Assembly: GCA_947167105.1 (NCBI GenBank)
Contig: CAMVGU010000003.1
Location: forward strand, 62,001-126,000
DNA length: 64,000 nucleotides
DNA from: an uncultured Selenomonas sp.
GTDB lineage: Bacteria; Bacillota; Negativicutes; Selenomonadales; Selenomonadaceae
Reading direction: 5' to 3'
The stretch's first letter is position 1, and the number at the start of each line of letters is the position of its first letter. Shown piece after piece: positions 49,104 through 58,376 of this stretch. The notes under the pieces were generated by a model. The model searched no databases. It worked only from the letters and a program-made list of their open reading frames with translations, and was not told the origin of the DNA. The position numbers and the translations under genes were made by a program.

Positions 49104-49616
49104 TCACTGTGCGCGTTTGTAATGCCCGCTTTTCCCGCCGCTTTTTTCCTCCAGGTGGATGTCTGTGATCTCCATGCCCTTGTCCAGGGCTTTGCACATG
49201 TCATAGATGGTGAGCAGGGCAGTGCTGACGGCGGTGAGGGCTTCCATTTCTACTCCGGTTTTGCCAGTTATCCTGGCAGTGGCGGCTGCTTCTACGGCGC
49301 AGTCTTCCGGCAGCAGGGTGAATTCCACGCTGACGCCGGTGATGGGCAGGGGGTGGCAGAGGGGGATGAGGTCGCTGGTTTTTTTGGCTCCCATGATGCC
49401 CGCCAGCCTGGCCACTCCCAGCACATCACCCTTTGCGGCGGTGCCCCGGACTATTGTCTCGTAAACCTGGGGGCTGACCTTGATGCGGCCCCTGGCTGTG
49501 GCAATCCGCAGGCTGTCTGCTTTGGAGCTGACATCCACCATATGGGCCTGTCCCTCGCTATCGAAATGGTTGAGGGCAGGCTTTTTTTCTGTCAGCGTCC
49601 CATGAGAAAGAGACAT
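49104..49616 (-). CDS. moaC: Cyclic pyranopterin monophosphate synthase MoaC
   Basis: [68 protein letters not shown]. Confidence 0.96.
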   Translation of the reverse strand: MSLSHGTLTEKKPALNHFDSEGQAHMVDVSSKADSLRIATARGRIKVSPQVYETIVRGTAAKGDVLGVARLAGIMGAKKTSDLIPLCHPLPITGVSVEFTLLPEDCAVEAAATARITGKTGVEMEALTAVSTALLTIYDMCKALDKGMEITDIHLEEKSGGKSGHYKRAQ

Positions 49617-50683
49617 AATTCCACCGCCTTTTCCGTGTTGTCCAGGTGATATTCATATAGCTCAGTTGCCTTTGTCTGGGGGGCAAAGGTAAAGAGGGCG
49701 ACTGCATCCTCCCCCTTCAGAGGCTCTCCCTTGCCACGCCAGAGGGAGATGGCGGGCATGGTGCCGTGGCTGCGGCTTTCTGTAAGGAGCAGGTCAATCC
49801 CGTCCATCTTGGCGGCTATAGCCTCCAGGCTGGCTCTTTTTTCCGTCCTTTGGCTGAGGAACCAGCCCTTGGGGGAAACTACGGCTACGCTTTGGGCACC
49901 GGCCTGGGTGAAGCGGAAACTGTCTTTGCCCTCCATATCCAGAGTGAAGCCGTGGCTGTCGCTTTTCACTACTCCTGCCTTTATTCCCCGTGCTGCCAAA
50001 GAGGGCAGAAGCCTTTCTATGAAAGTGGTCTTGCCGGTGCCGGAGGCGGGGGCAGTGACGGAGATAAGGGGCACCTTGCGGTGCAGGTTGGCAAATCTTC
50101 CCTGGGCCAGCCGCCAGTCAGCAGGGGTGTTCACGTTGAAAAAATCAGCAGGGGAGCCGGTGTATTCCCTTTGGGCATGGGCAAAGGCAGCCAGAACCTG
50201 CCGAATTTTCCGTATATCTTTTTGCAGGGATGTTTGAAAATAGGGAGCAGTTTCCTTGCGGTAGAAAGCCGCCAAAGGCTGCAGCCTGCCTGATGCCTTG
50301 GGCAGCAGGGCAAGATCGGCGGAGGCAAGAGCGTTTCCGAAGCGGCAAAGCTCCTCTAAATCCAAAAAGGGCATATCTCCTGCCACTGCCAGGGCATAAG
50401 GGGAACTGATAAGGCTAAGTCCCTGGGCCAGCCCGGACACGGGGCCAAGTCCCGGCCTAACGTCAAAGGCAAGGGAGGCAGCGTATTTTTTCGCCAATTC
50501 GTCAAGAAAGGGGGAGGGGGCTTCGGCGCAAAGGAAGATTTCCCTGAAACCTGCTTTTTTTCCCTTGGCCAGGGTGATTTCCAGCAGGGGCAGCGTCCCA
50601 AGTTTCAGCTCTCGCTTGTCCCTGCCCAGGCGGGAACTTTTGCCCCCTGCGATGATCAGCAGGGTCAGCTCCTTTGGATTCAT
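49592..50683 (-). CDS. MobA-MobB fusion (molybdenum cofactor guanylyltransferase + GTP-binding adaptor)
   Basis: N-term [22 protein letters not shown] (MobA); C-term [30 protein letters not shown] (MobB). Confidence 0.92.
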   Translation of the reverse strand: MNPKELTLLIIAGGKSSRLGRDKRELKLGTLPLLEITLAKGKKAGFREIFLCAEAPSPFLDELAKKYAASLAFDVRPGLGPVSGLAQGLSLISSPYALAVAGDMPFLDLEELCRFGNALASADLALLPKASGRLQPLAAFYRKETAPYFQTSLQKDIRKIRQVLAAFAHAQREYTGSPADFFNVNTPADWRLAQGRFANLHRKVPLISVTAPASGTGKTTFIERLLPSLAARGIKAGVVKSDSHGFTLDMEGKDSFRFTQAGAQSVAVVSPKGWFLSQRTEKRASLEAIAAKMDGIDLLLTESRSHGTMPAISLWRGKGEPLKGEDAVALFTFAPQTKATELYEYHLDNTEKAVELCLFLMGR

Positions 50684-50696
50684 GGCATACTCTCCC

Positions 50697-51629
50697 TTAC
50701 TTGCGGGCGCATTCCCCGGTTTCCCCCCGCAGGATGTCTAGGCCGTGCCCAAGGGTTGGCAGGATAAAGCCCAGGCATTCCTCCACAGCCTTGGGACTGC
50801 CGGGGAGGTTTACGATGAGGCTGCGTTTGCATATTCCTGCAGCAGCCCGGCTCAGCATGGCTCTGGGGGTGATTTTCAGGGACAGGGCACGCATGGCCTC
50901 GGGGATGCCGGGAGCCAGTTTCTGGCAGACCTCCAGGGTGGTCTCCGGGGTTACGTCCCTGGGGGAAAAGCCTGTGCCGCCGGTGGTGAGGATAAGGGCT
51001 ATGCCAAGATCGGCATATTCGCGCAGCTTGGCAGCCAGTTCCTCCTTTTCATCCGGCAGCATGGACCTGTATACTTTTGTGTAGCCTGCTTCTTTCAGCA
51101 TGGCCTCTGCCTTGTCCCCGCTTTTGTCCTCCCGCTCGCCTTTGGCTCCCTTGTCGCTGGCAGTGATGACTGCAGCCTCCAGAGGGAGCTTGTCTTCTGT
51201 GAGGGAAAGGGTGTCACCGGCTTTCAGGGTGCCGCCATGGAGTACCCTGCCAAAGACCCCTTTCCGGGGCATGATGCAGTCTCCCACCCGCTTGAAAATC
51301 TCGCAGTGGCTGTGGCATTTTTTGCCAATCTGGGTTATTTCAAAGAAGACCTCTCCGGCCTGCAGCCGGGTGCCTATGGGCAGGGTGTCGAAGGGGATGC
51401 CCTCAGCCACGATATTTTCCCCGAAATCACCGAATTCCACCTCGCCCCCCCGGCGGCGGAAGTCCTCGATTTCTTCCAGTGCCAGGAAGCTTACCTGCCG
51501 GTGCCAGTCTCCGGCATGGGCATCACCTTTGAGGCCGTGTTCTGTCACAAAGAAAGCCTTTTCTACGGGCCTTTTGGCGGTGCCTTTTTTTTCGCTGATG
51601 CAGATTGCCTTGATTTTGCCTGTACTCAT
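50697..51629 (-). CDS. MOSC domain-MoaB/Mog fusion protein
   Basis: MOSC: AFFVTEHGLKGDAHAGDWHRQVSFLALEEI; Mog: AAVITASDKGAKGEREDKSG, LILTTGGTGFSPRDVTPE. Confidence 0.92.
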   Translation of the reverse strand: MSTGKIKAICISEKKGTAKRPVEKAFFVTEHGLKGDAHAGDWHRQVSFLALEEIEDFRRRGGEVEFGDFGENIVAEGIPFDTLPIGTRLQAGEVFFEITQIGKKCHSHCEIFKRVGDCIMPRKGVFGRVLHGGTLKAGDTLSLTEDKLPLEAAVITASDKGAKGEREDKSGDKAEAMLKEAGYTKVYRSMLPDEKEELAAKLREYADLGIALILTTGGTGFSPRDVTPETTLEVCQKLAPGIPEAMRALSLKITPRAMLSRAAAGICKRSLIVNLPGSPKAVEECLGFILPTLGHGLDILRGETGECARK

Positions 51630-51631
51630 GA

Positions 51632-52618
51632 TTAGCCTCCCACCTGATACATATAGCGGCTGTCCCGCTCTCTTTGTTCCTGTGCGGAAAAACGGTGCTC
51701 CGCAGGTTTTCTCCTTACCGCTTCCGCGATAGCACGGGTCAGTTCCTCATCTGTCGCTCCCTGCCTGATGAGCCCCCGCAGATCCAGCCCCGCAGAGCTG
51801 TGCAGGCAGAGCTTCAGGAAGCCCTCGGCGGTGAGCCGCAGGCGGTTGCAGGAGGAGCAGAATTTATGCTCCATGGCGTCTATGAAGCCGATTTTTCCTG
51901 CAAAGCCGGCGGGCCTTACATATTCGGCAGGCCCCCAGAGGCTTTCACGGGCCTTGGCTTCCTGCAGGGGGCCGAAGGATTCTTCCAGGATTTTTCGCAC
52001 CTCTGCCATGGGGATTCTTTCCAGCCCCGTCTCGTAGGCACAGCCCACGGGCATCAGCTCAATGAAGCGGACATTTACCTCCTCCCTGCGGGCAAGTTCT
52101 GCCAGCCGGGGAATGTCCTGTTCGTTTATGCCTCTCAAGGGCACGCAGTTGATGCGGGTATGCCTGAACCCTGCTTCTTTCAGGGCAGCCAGGCCGGAGA
52201 GGACAGCGGGCAGGGAAGGACGGCGGGTCAGGCGGAAGAATGTTTCTTCATCCAGTGTGTCAAGGCTGACGTTGATATAGTCCAGCCCCGCTTGCCTGAG
52301 TTTCCCTGCCATCTGGGGCAGCAGTACGCCGTTGGTGGTGAGGACTGCCACCTCTATGCCGGGAACCTGCTTGATTGCCCTGATAAGCTCCAGAATGCCC
52401 TGCCTGACAAGAGGCTCGCCTCCGGTCAGGCGGATCTTTCTGGCACCCAGGCGGGCAAAGCAGCCTGTCAGCCGCAGGATTTCCTCAAAGGTGAGTATGT
52501 CCTCATGTCGAAGCTTGGCTATGCCTTCTTCCGGCATGCAGTAGCGGCAGCGCAGGTTGCAAAGGTCTGTGACGGAAATGCGCACATATTCTATGTGCCT
52601 GCCTAAATCATCGTACAT
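51632..52618 (-). CDS. moaA: GTP 3',8-cyclase MoaA (radical SAM)
   Basis: RISVTDLCNLRCRYCMPEEGI; C-term CSSCNRLRLTAEGFLKLCL. Confidence 0.97.
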   Translation of the reverse strand: MYDDLGRHIEYVRISVTDLCNLRCRYCMPEEGIAKLRHEDILTFEEILRLTGCFARLGARKIRLTGGEPLVRQGILELIRAIKQVPGIEVAVLTTNGVLLPQMAGKLRQAGLDYINVSLDTLDEETFFRLTRRPSLPAVLSGLAALKEAGFRHTRINCVPLRGINEQDIPRLAELARREEVNVRFIELMPVGCAYETGLERIPMAEVRKILEESFGPLQEAKARESLWGPAEYVRPAGFAGKIGFIDAMEHKFCSSCNRLRLTAEGFLKLCLHSSAGLDLRGLIRQGATDEELTRAIAEAVRRKPAEHRFSAQEQRERDSRYMYQVGG

Positions 52619-52627
52619 GGCCTTACC

Positions 52628-53836
52628 TCACAGCAGCAATACTTCTACCCTGTCGCCGGGGAGAAGCTTGCCCGTGCCTGGCGGCAGGTCAATCAGGGCG
52701 TTGCAGCCGACGGCGGAGAACAGGGAGCCGGAGGAGTGCTGGCCGGGCAGGCTGACGGTGCCGGCAACCACATCAAAGCGTGCGCGGATAAAGCGCCTGC
52801 CCCGGCTCTCCTTGGGAAAGGCATCCTTCAGGGTGGCCTTTACCCTGGGGAGGGGGCGTGGCAGGCGTCCTGCCAGCTTGTCTATCAGGGGGCGGGCGAT
52901 GAGCTCGAAGGTGGTGCAGGCGGCAAAGGGATTGCCGGAAAGAGCCACCCCTAAAGACCTGTCCCCTTCATAGGCCAGCAGGGGATAGCCGGGCTTCATT
53001 TGCACTCCCCAGAAAAGCCGCCGGGCAGGCAGGAGCCTTATAACCTCATGCATGATATCTTTTTTCCCTACGGAAACCCCGCCGGTGGTGAGAAGAAGGT
53101 CTGCCCAGTCCTGGTGGGGACGCAGCTCAGCCGATGCCCGCTGGGGCTCATCGGGGATGATGCCCAGGATTATTGTCTCTGCTCCAAGTTCTTGCAGCCT
53201 GGCTGAGAGCAGGTACAGGTTGCTGTTGTAAATCTTGCCGGGGGCTAGTGGCTCCCCTGGCTGCAGCAGCTCGTCCCCTGTGCCTCCCAGCACAATGCGG
53301 GGGCGGCGAAAGACTTTGGCCTTTGCCCGGCCCTGGCTGGCAAGCACACCTATGCGGGGCGCGTCAAGGATTTCCCCTTGCCTTACAAGCAGGGCTCCCT
53401 GCTTGACATCCTCACCGGCAAAACAGTAGTTTTCATGGTGCCGGAGGGCGTAGGGGACAGACAGTACCTCTCCTGTAGCCTGTACATCCTCCTGACGTAT
53501 CACCGCATCCGTGCCCTGGGGCATGGCCCCTCCCGTCATGATGCGCAGGGCCTCCCCGGAATGAATGGTGCCGGAAAAGAAGTCCCCCGCACATTCTTCC
53601 CCCACAATGCGCAGCCGGACAGGGGACTCTTTCGTTGCTCCAGCGGTATCCGCGGCTATGAGGGCATAGCCGTCCAAGGGGGAGCGGTCAAAGGGGGGAT
53701 TGTCAAACTCCGCCCGCATATCCTCTGCCAGGGTGCGGCCCAGGGCTTCTGAGAGGGGAATTTCATCTGTCCCGGCGGGGCTGGATGCCCTAGAGAGCAG
53801 TAGCTCCACGGCCTCTTCCAAGGTGATTCCTTCCAT
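52628..53836 (-). CDS. moeA: Molybdopterin molybdotransferase MoeA
   Basis: FDRSPLDGYALIAADT, GGAMPQGTDAVI, LLLTTGGVSVGKKD, ALSGNPFAA. Confidence 0.95.
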   Translation of the reverse strand: MEGITLEEAVELLLSRASSPAGTDEIPLSEALGRTLAEDMRAEFDNPPFDRSPLDGYALIAADTAGATKESPVRLRIVGEECAGDFFSGTIHSGEALRIMTGGAMPQGTDAVIRQEDVQATGEVLSVPYALRHHENYCFAGEDVKQGALLVRQGEILDAPRIGVLASQGRAKAKVFRRPRIVLGGTGDELLQPGEPLAPGKIYNSNLYLLSARLQELGAETIILGIIPDEPQRASAELRPHQDWADLLLTTGGVSVGKKDIMHEVIRLLPARRLFWGVQMKPGYPLLAYEGDRSLGVALSGNPFAACTTFELIARPLIDKLAGRLPRPLPRVKATLKDAFPKESRGRRFIRARFDVVAGTVSLPGQHSSGSLFSAVGCNALIDLPPGTGKLLPGDRVEVLLL

Positions 53837-53845
53837 GGCTCTCCC

Positions 53846-54874
53846 TCACTTTCCGAAGCCGCAGTTGGGATAGTGGCAGACCTTGCAGTTCCGGCACAAT
53901 CCCCCGGCTCCCAGACGGCGGATATCGCGGCGCGTGATCTCTATGCCCGCCACTAGCCTGGGCAATACGATGTCAAAGATGGTGGCGGGGCAGTACATGA
54001 CGCAGCCCGGCAGGCCCAGGATGGGCACCCGTTTTTCCCCTTTGGTGAGATAGGCCAGCATGAACATGGCTCCCGGCAGCACCGGCGCTCCGTAGGTGAC
54101 GACCTGCGCTCCCGTGGCCTTGATGGCGGCGGGGGTGCGGTCATCCGGGTCAACGCTCATGCCTCCGGTGCAGAGAATCATATCCATGCCCAGTTCCAGC
54201 AGGCTGTTCACTTCCTTCAGGGTGCAGTCCGTGCTGTCATCTGACAGGCGGTGCTCGTCAACCTTGAGGTGGAACTTTTTCAGCTTGGCTTCGATTACGG
54301 GGGTAAAGGTGTCCTTTATAAGTCCCTTGAAAACCTCGCTGCCTGTGGTGACTACCCCCACTTTCAGGGGCCGGTAGGGATGAAGCTCCAGCAGGGGGCG
54401 GCCTTCTGCCACTCTTTTAGCTTCCTCCATTTTCTCCCTGGCAATGGTGAGGGGGATTACCCGCATGCCTGCCAGCTTCATGCCGGCTGTAACGGGCATA
54501 TGGGGGGGAAGGGTGGCGATGGTGATATCATCCAGGTCGTTGAGGGCATTCAGCCTGTCAATGTCGATTTCCAGCACCCCGTCATAGGCGGCGGTGAGTT
54601 CGATTTTCCCTTCCTTCGGCTCCGAGGCAGTCATGCCTCTGCCCTGGGCAAGCTCTTTGAGGATTGCGGCGGCTTCGTCCTCATGGAGTATACTGCCGTC
54701 ATTTTCCCAGACAAAGAGATGTTCTTTCCCCATGGAAAGGAGCACGGGAATATCTTCTGCCATCACCACATGCCCCTTGCGGAAGCGGGGGCCTTTGGCG
54801 ACTCCTTTGATAATTTGGGTCAGGTCATGGCAGAGGATATGGCCGATGGCTTCGGTGGTCTTGATTTCTTTCAT
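53846..54874 (-). CDS. Second MoeA-like molybdopterin-binding protein with Cys-rich C-terminus
   Basis: VGVVTTGSEVFKGLIKDTF, ILCTGGMSVDPDDRTPAAI; tail CRNCKVCHYPNCGFGK; start at MKEIKTTEAIGH. Confidence 0.85.
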   Translation of the reverse strand: MKEIKTTEAIGHILCHDLTQIIKGVAKGPRFRKGHVVMAEDIPVLLSMGKEHLFVWENDGSILHEDEAAAILKELAQGRGMTASEPKEGKIELTAAYDGVLEIDIDRLNALNDLDDITIATLPPHMPVTAGMKLAGMRVIPLTIAREKMEEAKRVAEGRPLLELHPYRPLKVGVVTTGSEVFKGLIKDTFTPVIEAKLKKFHLKVDEHRLSDDSTDCTLKEVNSLLELGMDMILCTGGMSVDPDDRTPAAIKATGAQVVTYGAPVLPGAMFMLAYLTKGEKRVPILGLPGCVMYCPATIFDIVLPRLVAGIEITRRDIRRLGAGGLCRNCKVCHYPNCGFGK

Positions 54875-54905
54875 TGGTTCTCTCCTAAACAGTTGTGCAG
54901 GCCGT

Positions 54906-54954
54906 ACCTCATCCGCCCCTAACGGGGCACCTTCCCCAGAGGGGAAGGCTTTTT
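54906..54954 (-). repeat. REP-like double-hairpin dispersed repeat, copy 2
   Basis: Minus strand AAAAAGCCTTCCCCTCTGGGGAAGGTGCCCCGTTAGGGGCGGATGAGGT. Confidence 0.75.
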
Positions 54955-55602
54955 GGTTCCCCAGGCATTCATGGCCAGTATGAAGACCAGGGAGAATAAG
55001 ACAAGGCTCACTGCCCACTGCATGGCCAGGTCGTAGTCATTGGCCTGGACAGCGGCGTAGATGGCGGTGGACATGGTTTGGGTGCGGCCCGGGATATTTC
55101 CGGCGAACATGATGGTGGCGCCGAATTCTCCCATGGCCCGGGTGAAGGACAGCACCAGCCCCGCCAGGATGCCGTGGCGGGCATTGGGGATGAGCAGGTG
55201 CCAGAAGATACGCCACTCGCTCACCCCCAGGGTGCGGGCGGCATAGATGATATTGGCATCCAGTCCCTCAAAGGCTCCCCGTGCGGTGCGGTACATTAGG
55301 GGCAGGGATACCACCACAGCAGCTATCACCGCCGCCTGCCAGCTAAAGACCAGGCTGAGGTCAAACTGCAGCAGGAATTTCCCTATGGTGCTGCGCTTGC
55401 CGAAAAGCAGCAGCAGGAAGAAGCCCACCACCGTGGGAGGCAGTACCAGGGGCAGGGTGATGACAGCATCCATGAAACCCCGTCCCCTGTCCATGCGGAT
55501 AACCCCATAGGCCAGGGCCAGCCCCAGGAAGAAGGTGATAAAGGTGGCGGCAGCAGCGGTTTTGAGTGTGATGATCAGGGGACTGAGCTCCATCGGCTGC
55601 AC
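54919..55602 (-). CDS. modB: Molybdate ABC transporter permease ModB
   Basis: LPLVLPPTVVGFFLLLLFGKRSTIGKFL, RAMGEFGATIMFAGNIPGRTQTM. Confidence 0.95.
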   Translation of the reverse strand: MQPMELSPLIITLKTAAAATFITFFLGLALAYGVIRMDRGRGFMDAVITLPLVLPPTVVGFFLLLLFGKRSTIGKFLLQFDLSLVFSWQAAVIAAVVVSLPLMYRTARGAFEGLDANIIYAARTLGVSEWRIFWHLLIPNARHGILAGLVLSFTRAMGEFGATIMFAGNIPGRTQTMSTAIYAAVQANDYDLAMQWAVSLVLFSLVFILAMNAWGTKKPSPLGKVPR

Positions 55603-55605
55603 ACC

Positions 55606-56652
55606 TCAGCTTTCCATAACCATTATCTGCTCGGGGGGGAAGTAGAGATACAGCTCCCGTCCTTCGAGCCGCTGCCATTCCTCCTTGGCCAGCTCCCAGC
55701 GCAGGGGGGCAGCCTCACTGCCCAGGGGGCGAACCATGACTATGTAGGAGAAGATGTCTTCGATGATCTGCACCGCTTCCATGGGAAAGACATTTTCTCC
55801 TGCTGCTGATTCCCTGGCCTGGAGGAAATGGGCGCGGATGCCAGCATATTTTGTCCCTTCCGGGGGAGGCTCTGCCGTTTTGAGGGTCAGATTCCAGTCC
55901 ACCGCATAGATATGCTCCCCGTCCTGCCTGCGGGCAGCGGAAATATTTTTGCAGCCCGTCAGCAGGGTGGCGGCAAGGGTGCCGGGGTGACGGAAAAGTT
56001 CTTTCTTATCTGCAGGCGGCTCCATGGCTCCCCGGTTGATGACAGCCACCCTGCTGGCCAGCCGGTAGACCTCCCCCCGGTCATGGGATACCAGAAGGGC
56101 TGCCCCTCCGTAGGAGGGCAGGATCTCCATCAGCTCCATTTCCATCTGCCATTTGAGATAGCTGTCCAGGGCGGAGAAGGGTTCGTCCAGCAGCAAAAGC
56201 CGCGCTTTTGAAGCCAGGATGCGGGCCAAGGCCGCCCGCTGCTGCTGCCCCCCGGAAAGGGCGCCCGGATAGGCATTTTCCAGCCCTTCCAGATAGAAGC
56301 GCCGCAGGAGGCCGTGTGCCCTCTGCTTCTTCTCAGCTTTGCTCCCCTCCATGACGAAGCACAGATTCTCAGCCAGGGTCATATTGGGAAAGAGGGCGTA
56401 ATTCTGGAACAAATAGCCCACCTGCCTCCTTTGGGGAGGCAGGTCGATGTCCTTTTTGCTGTCAAAGAGAATTTCCCCGTCCAGCAGGATGCGGCCCCGG
56501 TCAGGCCTTTCGATGCCCGCAATACATTTCAGGGTCATGCTCTTGCCGCAGCCCGAGGCGCCCAGGAGGGCGAAGACTTCATCACGCAGGGTGAAGTCAA
56601 TTTGCAGGGTAAAGTCTCTGAGTTTTTTTTCGATGCAGACAGACAATTCCAT
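55606..56652 (-). CDS. modC: Molybdate ABC transporter ATP-binding protein ModC
   Basis: LLGASGCGKSMTLKCIAG, ALSGGQQQRAALARILASKARLLLLDEPFSALD. Confidence 0.93.
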   Translation of the reverse strand: MELSVCIEKKLRDFTLQIDFTLRDEVFALLGASGCGKSMTLKCIAGIERPDRGRILLDGEILFDSKKDIDLPPQRRQVGYLFQNYALFPNMTLAENLCFVMEGSKAEKKQRAHGLLRRFYLEGLENAYPGALSGGQQQRAALARILASKARLLLLDEPFSALDSYLKWQMEMELMEILPSYGGAALLVSHDRGEVYRLASRVAVINRGAMEPPADKKELFRHPGTLAATLLTGCKNISAARRQDGEHIYAVDWNLTLKTAEPPPEGTKYAGIRAHFLQARESAAGENVFPMEAVQIIEDIFSYIVMVRPLGSEAAPLRWELAKEEWQRLEGRELYLYFPPEQIMVMES

Positions 56653-56658
56653 GGCAGC

Positions 56659-57465
56659 TCACTTACAAACAAATCCGTGTTTTTCAAAGATAGCCCTGGC
56701 TCCTTCAGAGGCGGCAAAGTCCAGGAAGGACCTGGCTTCATCAACATGCCTGGAGGATTTGATAACGGCGGCAGGGTAGATGACCGGTTTATGGGAGCCC
56801 TCGGGAGCTTTGGCAACAACCCTCACTTTAGGCTCAATGGCCGCGTCTGTGGCGTAGACCACACCGCAGTCCGCCTCTCCGGCTGCCACCCAGGCGAGTA
56901 CCTGGCGCACATCGGAGCCGTAGACAGCCTTTTCCCTGACCTCTTCCAGTATGCCAAGCTTAGCGAGAATCTCCTCGCCGTACTGTCCCACGGGAACTCC
57001 CCTGGGTTCGCCCAGGGCAATGTGCTTAAGCTCCGGCCTGGTGAGGTCATTGAAGGAGCTTAGGCCAAGGCTGCTGTCCGTGGGTACAATCAGGACCACG
57101 GCGTTTTCCAGCAAATCCCTGCGGGTACCGGGGGCAAGGTTGTCTGTCTTCTCCAGGGCATCCATCTGCTTCCGGGCGGCAGAGAAGAATAAATCCGCCT
57201 CGCCGCCGTTTTCAATGGCCTGCTGCAGGGCGCCGCTGCTGCCGAAGTTAAAAGTGAGTGTCACCTCCGGGTGCTTTTCCCGGTAAACTTCTGCCAATTC
57301 CTTCATGACATCCGTAAGGCTGGCGGCTGCTGCCACATGCAGCTCCACCCTGGGGGCGGAGTTAGCTTTCTGTGGCGGGGAGGCGGGAACTGTCTTTTCA
57401 CCGCCGCAGCCTGTCAGCAGGAGGGCGGCCAGGGCCATGCAGAGAAGAATAGGATTTTTTTTCAT
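56659..57465 (-). CDS. modA: Molybdate-binding lipoprotein ModA
   Basis: Lipobox LLTGCGG; VAAAASLTDVMKELAEVYREKHPEVTLTFNFGSSGALQQAIENGGEADLFFSA. Confidence 0.95.
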   Translation of the reverse strand: MKKNPILLCMALAALLLTGCGGEKTVPASPPQKANSAPRVELHVAAAASLTDVMKELAEVYREKHPEVTLTFNFGSSGALQQAIENGGEADLFFSAARKQMDALEKTDNLAPGTRRDLLENAVVLIVPTDSSLGLSSFNDLTRPELKHIALGEPRGVPVGQYGEEILAKLGILEEVREKAVYGSDVRQVLAWVAAGEADCGVVYATDAAIEPKVRVVAKAPEGSHKPVIYPAAVIKSSRHVDEARSFLDFAASEGARAIFEKHGFVCK

Positions 57466-57492
57466 GCAGACTATCCCCTTTCTTTGGGCAAG

Positions 57493-57516
57493 AAAAAAGA
57501 CCGTCCCTCCGCGGTC
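57493..57516 (-). terminator. Intrinsic terminator in modA leader (candidate riboswitch expression platform)
   Basis: Minus strand GACCG CGGAGGGA CGGTC TTTTTT, about 28 nt before modA ATG. Confidence 0.75.
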
Positions 57517-57529
57517 GCAAAAAGACAGT

Positions 57530-57668
57530 CCTCGCCCACTGCATGATGGGGGGCCATCTCTCCTTTTCAAAGCGGAAGGCCAGGGGATTTCTCCCCAAAC
57601 CCTGTGGACGCAGAGCGCCCAGGCGCAGCATCATGGCAAAGCCTGCTTTAGATGCTTTTGCTCGGAGG
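57530..57668 (-). ncRNA. Candidate Moco (molybdenum cofactor) riboswitch aptamer upstream of modA
   Basis: Leader of Mo operon; CCTCCGAGC, GCATC/GATGC stem, GCGCCTGGGCGC, GGGGA-GAAA-TCCCC GNRA hairpin, closing CGAGG, followed by terminator. Confidence 0.55.
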
Positions 57669-57770
57669 GATATTCTATGAATTTTTTAGGAAATTCCTTT
57701 TTCTTAATTTTATAACGGTTTTGGCAGGTTGGCAAGGGGGAATTTGGTATGTTTATTTCGCTACAGTTCC

Positions 57771-57935
57771 TAGGGCGTGTTGATTAATTCGCTCAGCCCA
57801 TCTTCACGGGTCTTGACTGCCCCTGCTGCGTTGACAAATCCTCAGCATAGCCCCACTATGCCTGCGGTTTGTCGCCTTGCATGGACAGCCAATCCCCACA
57901 AATCTGGACTAAGCTCATTTAATCAACACGCCCTA
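57771..57935. mobile_element. MITE-like palindromic element, about 165 bp
   Basis: TAGGGCGTGTTGATTAA (57771-57787) / TTAATCAACACGCCCTA (57919-57935), 17-bp perfect TIR; imperfect stem continues inward; internal GACAAA...TTTGTC hairpin. Confidence 0.75.
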
Positions 57936-58002
57936 AGCAGGAACTGCAGGAGGCCTTGAAGAATTGAGAGGCATGGCAAATAGTTTTTTTTGGAAGGGAG
58001 GG

Positions 58003-58248
58003 ATGTATATGGCTCTTGGCAGCATGCTGCTGCAAATGAAGCCCGAAGCTGAGAAGAACCTCAGAAGCCGCCTGGCGGAGCTTCCGGGCGTAAGCGTGGA
58101 AGAACGCACTCCCGGCGGGGAACTGGTGCTGGTGGCGGAGACAGAAGACCTGGCCGCCCTGCACAAGCTCAGCCGGGAGATAGAGCAGCTTCCGGGGGTG
58201 CTGGGGCTGTACCCCAGCTATGTCACCACGGAGGATGAAGGAGAGTAA
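58003..58248 (+). CDS. napD: Chaperone NapD
   Basis: LGSMLLQMKPEAEKNLRSRLAELPGVSVEERTPGGELVLVAE; next to nap genes. Confidence 0.85.
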   Translation: MYMALGSMLLQMKPEAEKNLRSRLAELPGVSVEERTPGGELVLVAETEDLAALHKLSREIEQLPGVLGLYPSYVTTEDEGE

Positions 58249-58376
58249 GCATGGTTATGGAGCCGGTCAGCCGGCTCTTTTTTTGCAAATAGTGACTATG
58301 GCAACATATAACGAATTATAAAAATTGTATAATATTAGAATAAGCAATATTTATCTGTATAGCAAGGAGGAATTCC

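Noticed and set aside
53846-55018. N-terminally extended version of the second MoeA-like ORF (MGSEPCLILPGLHTGHECLGNQKAFPSGEG...)
   Set aside because: The extension is a translation of modB 3' end and the REP-like repeat; the start at 54874 is more plausible.
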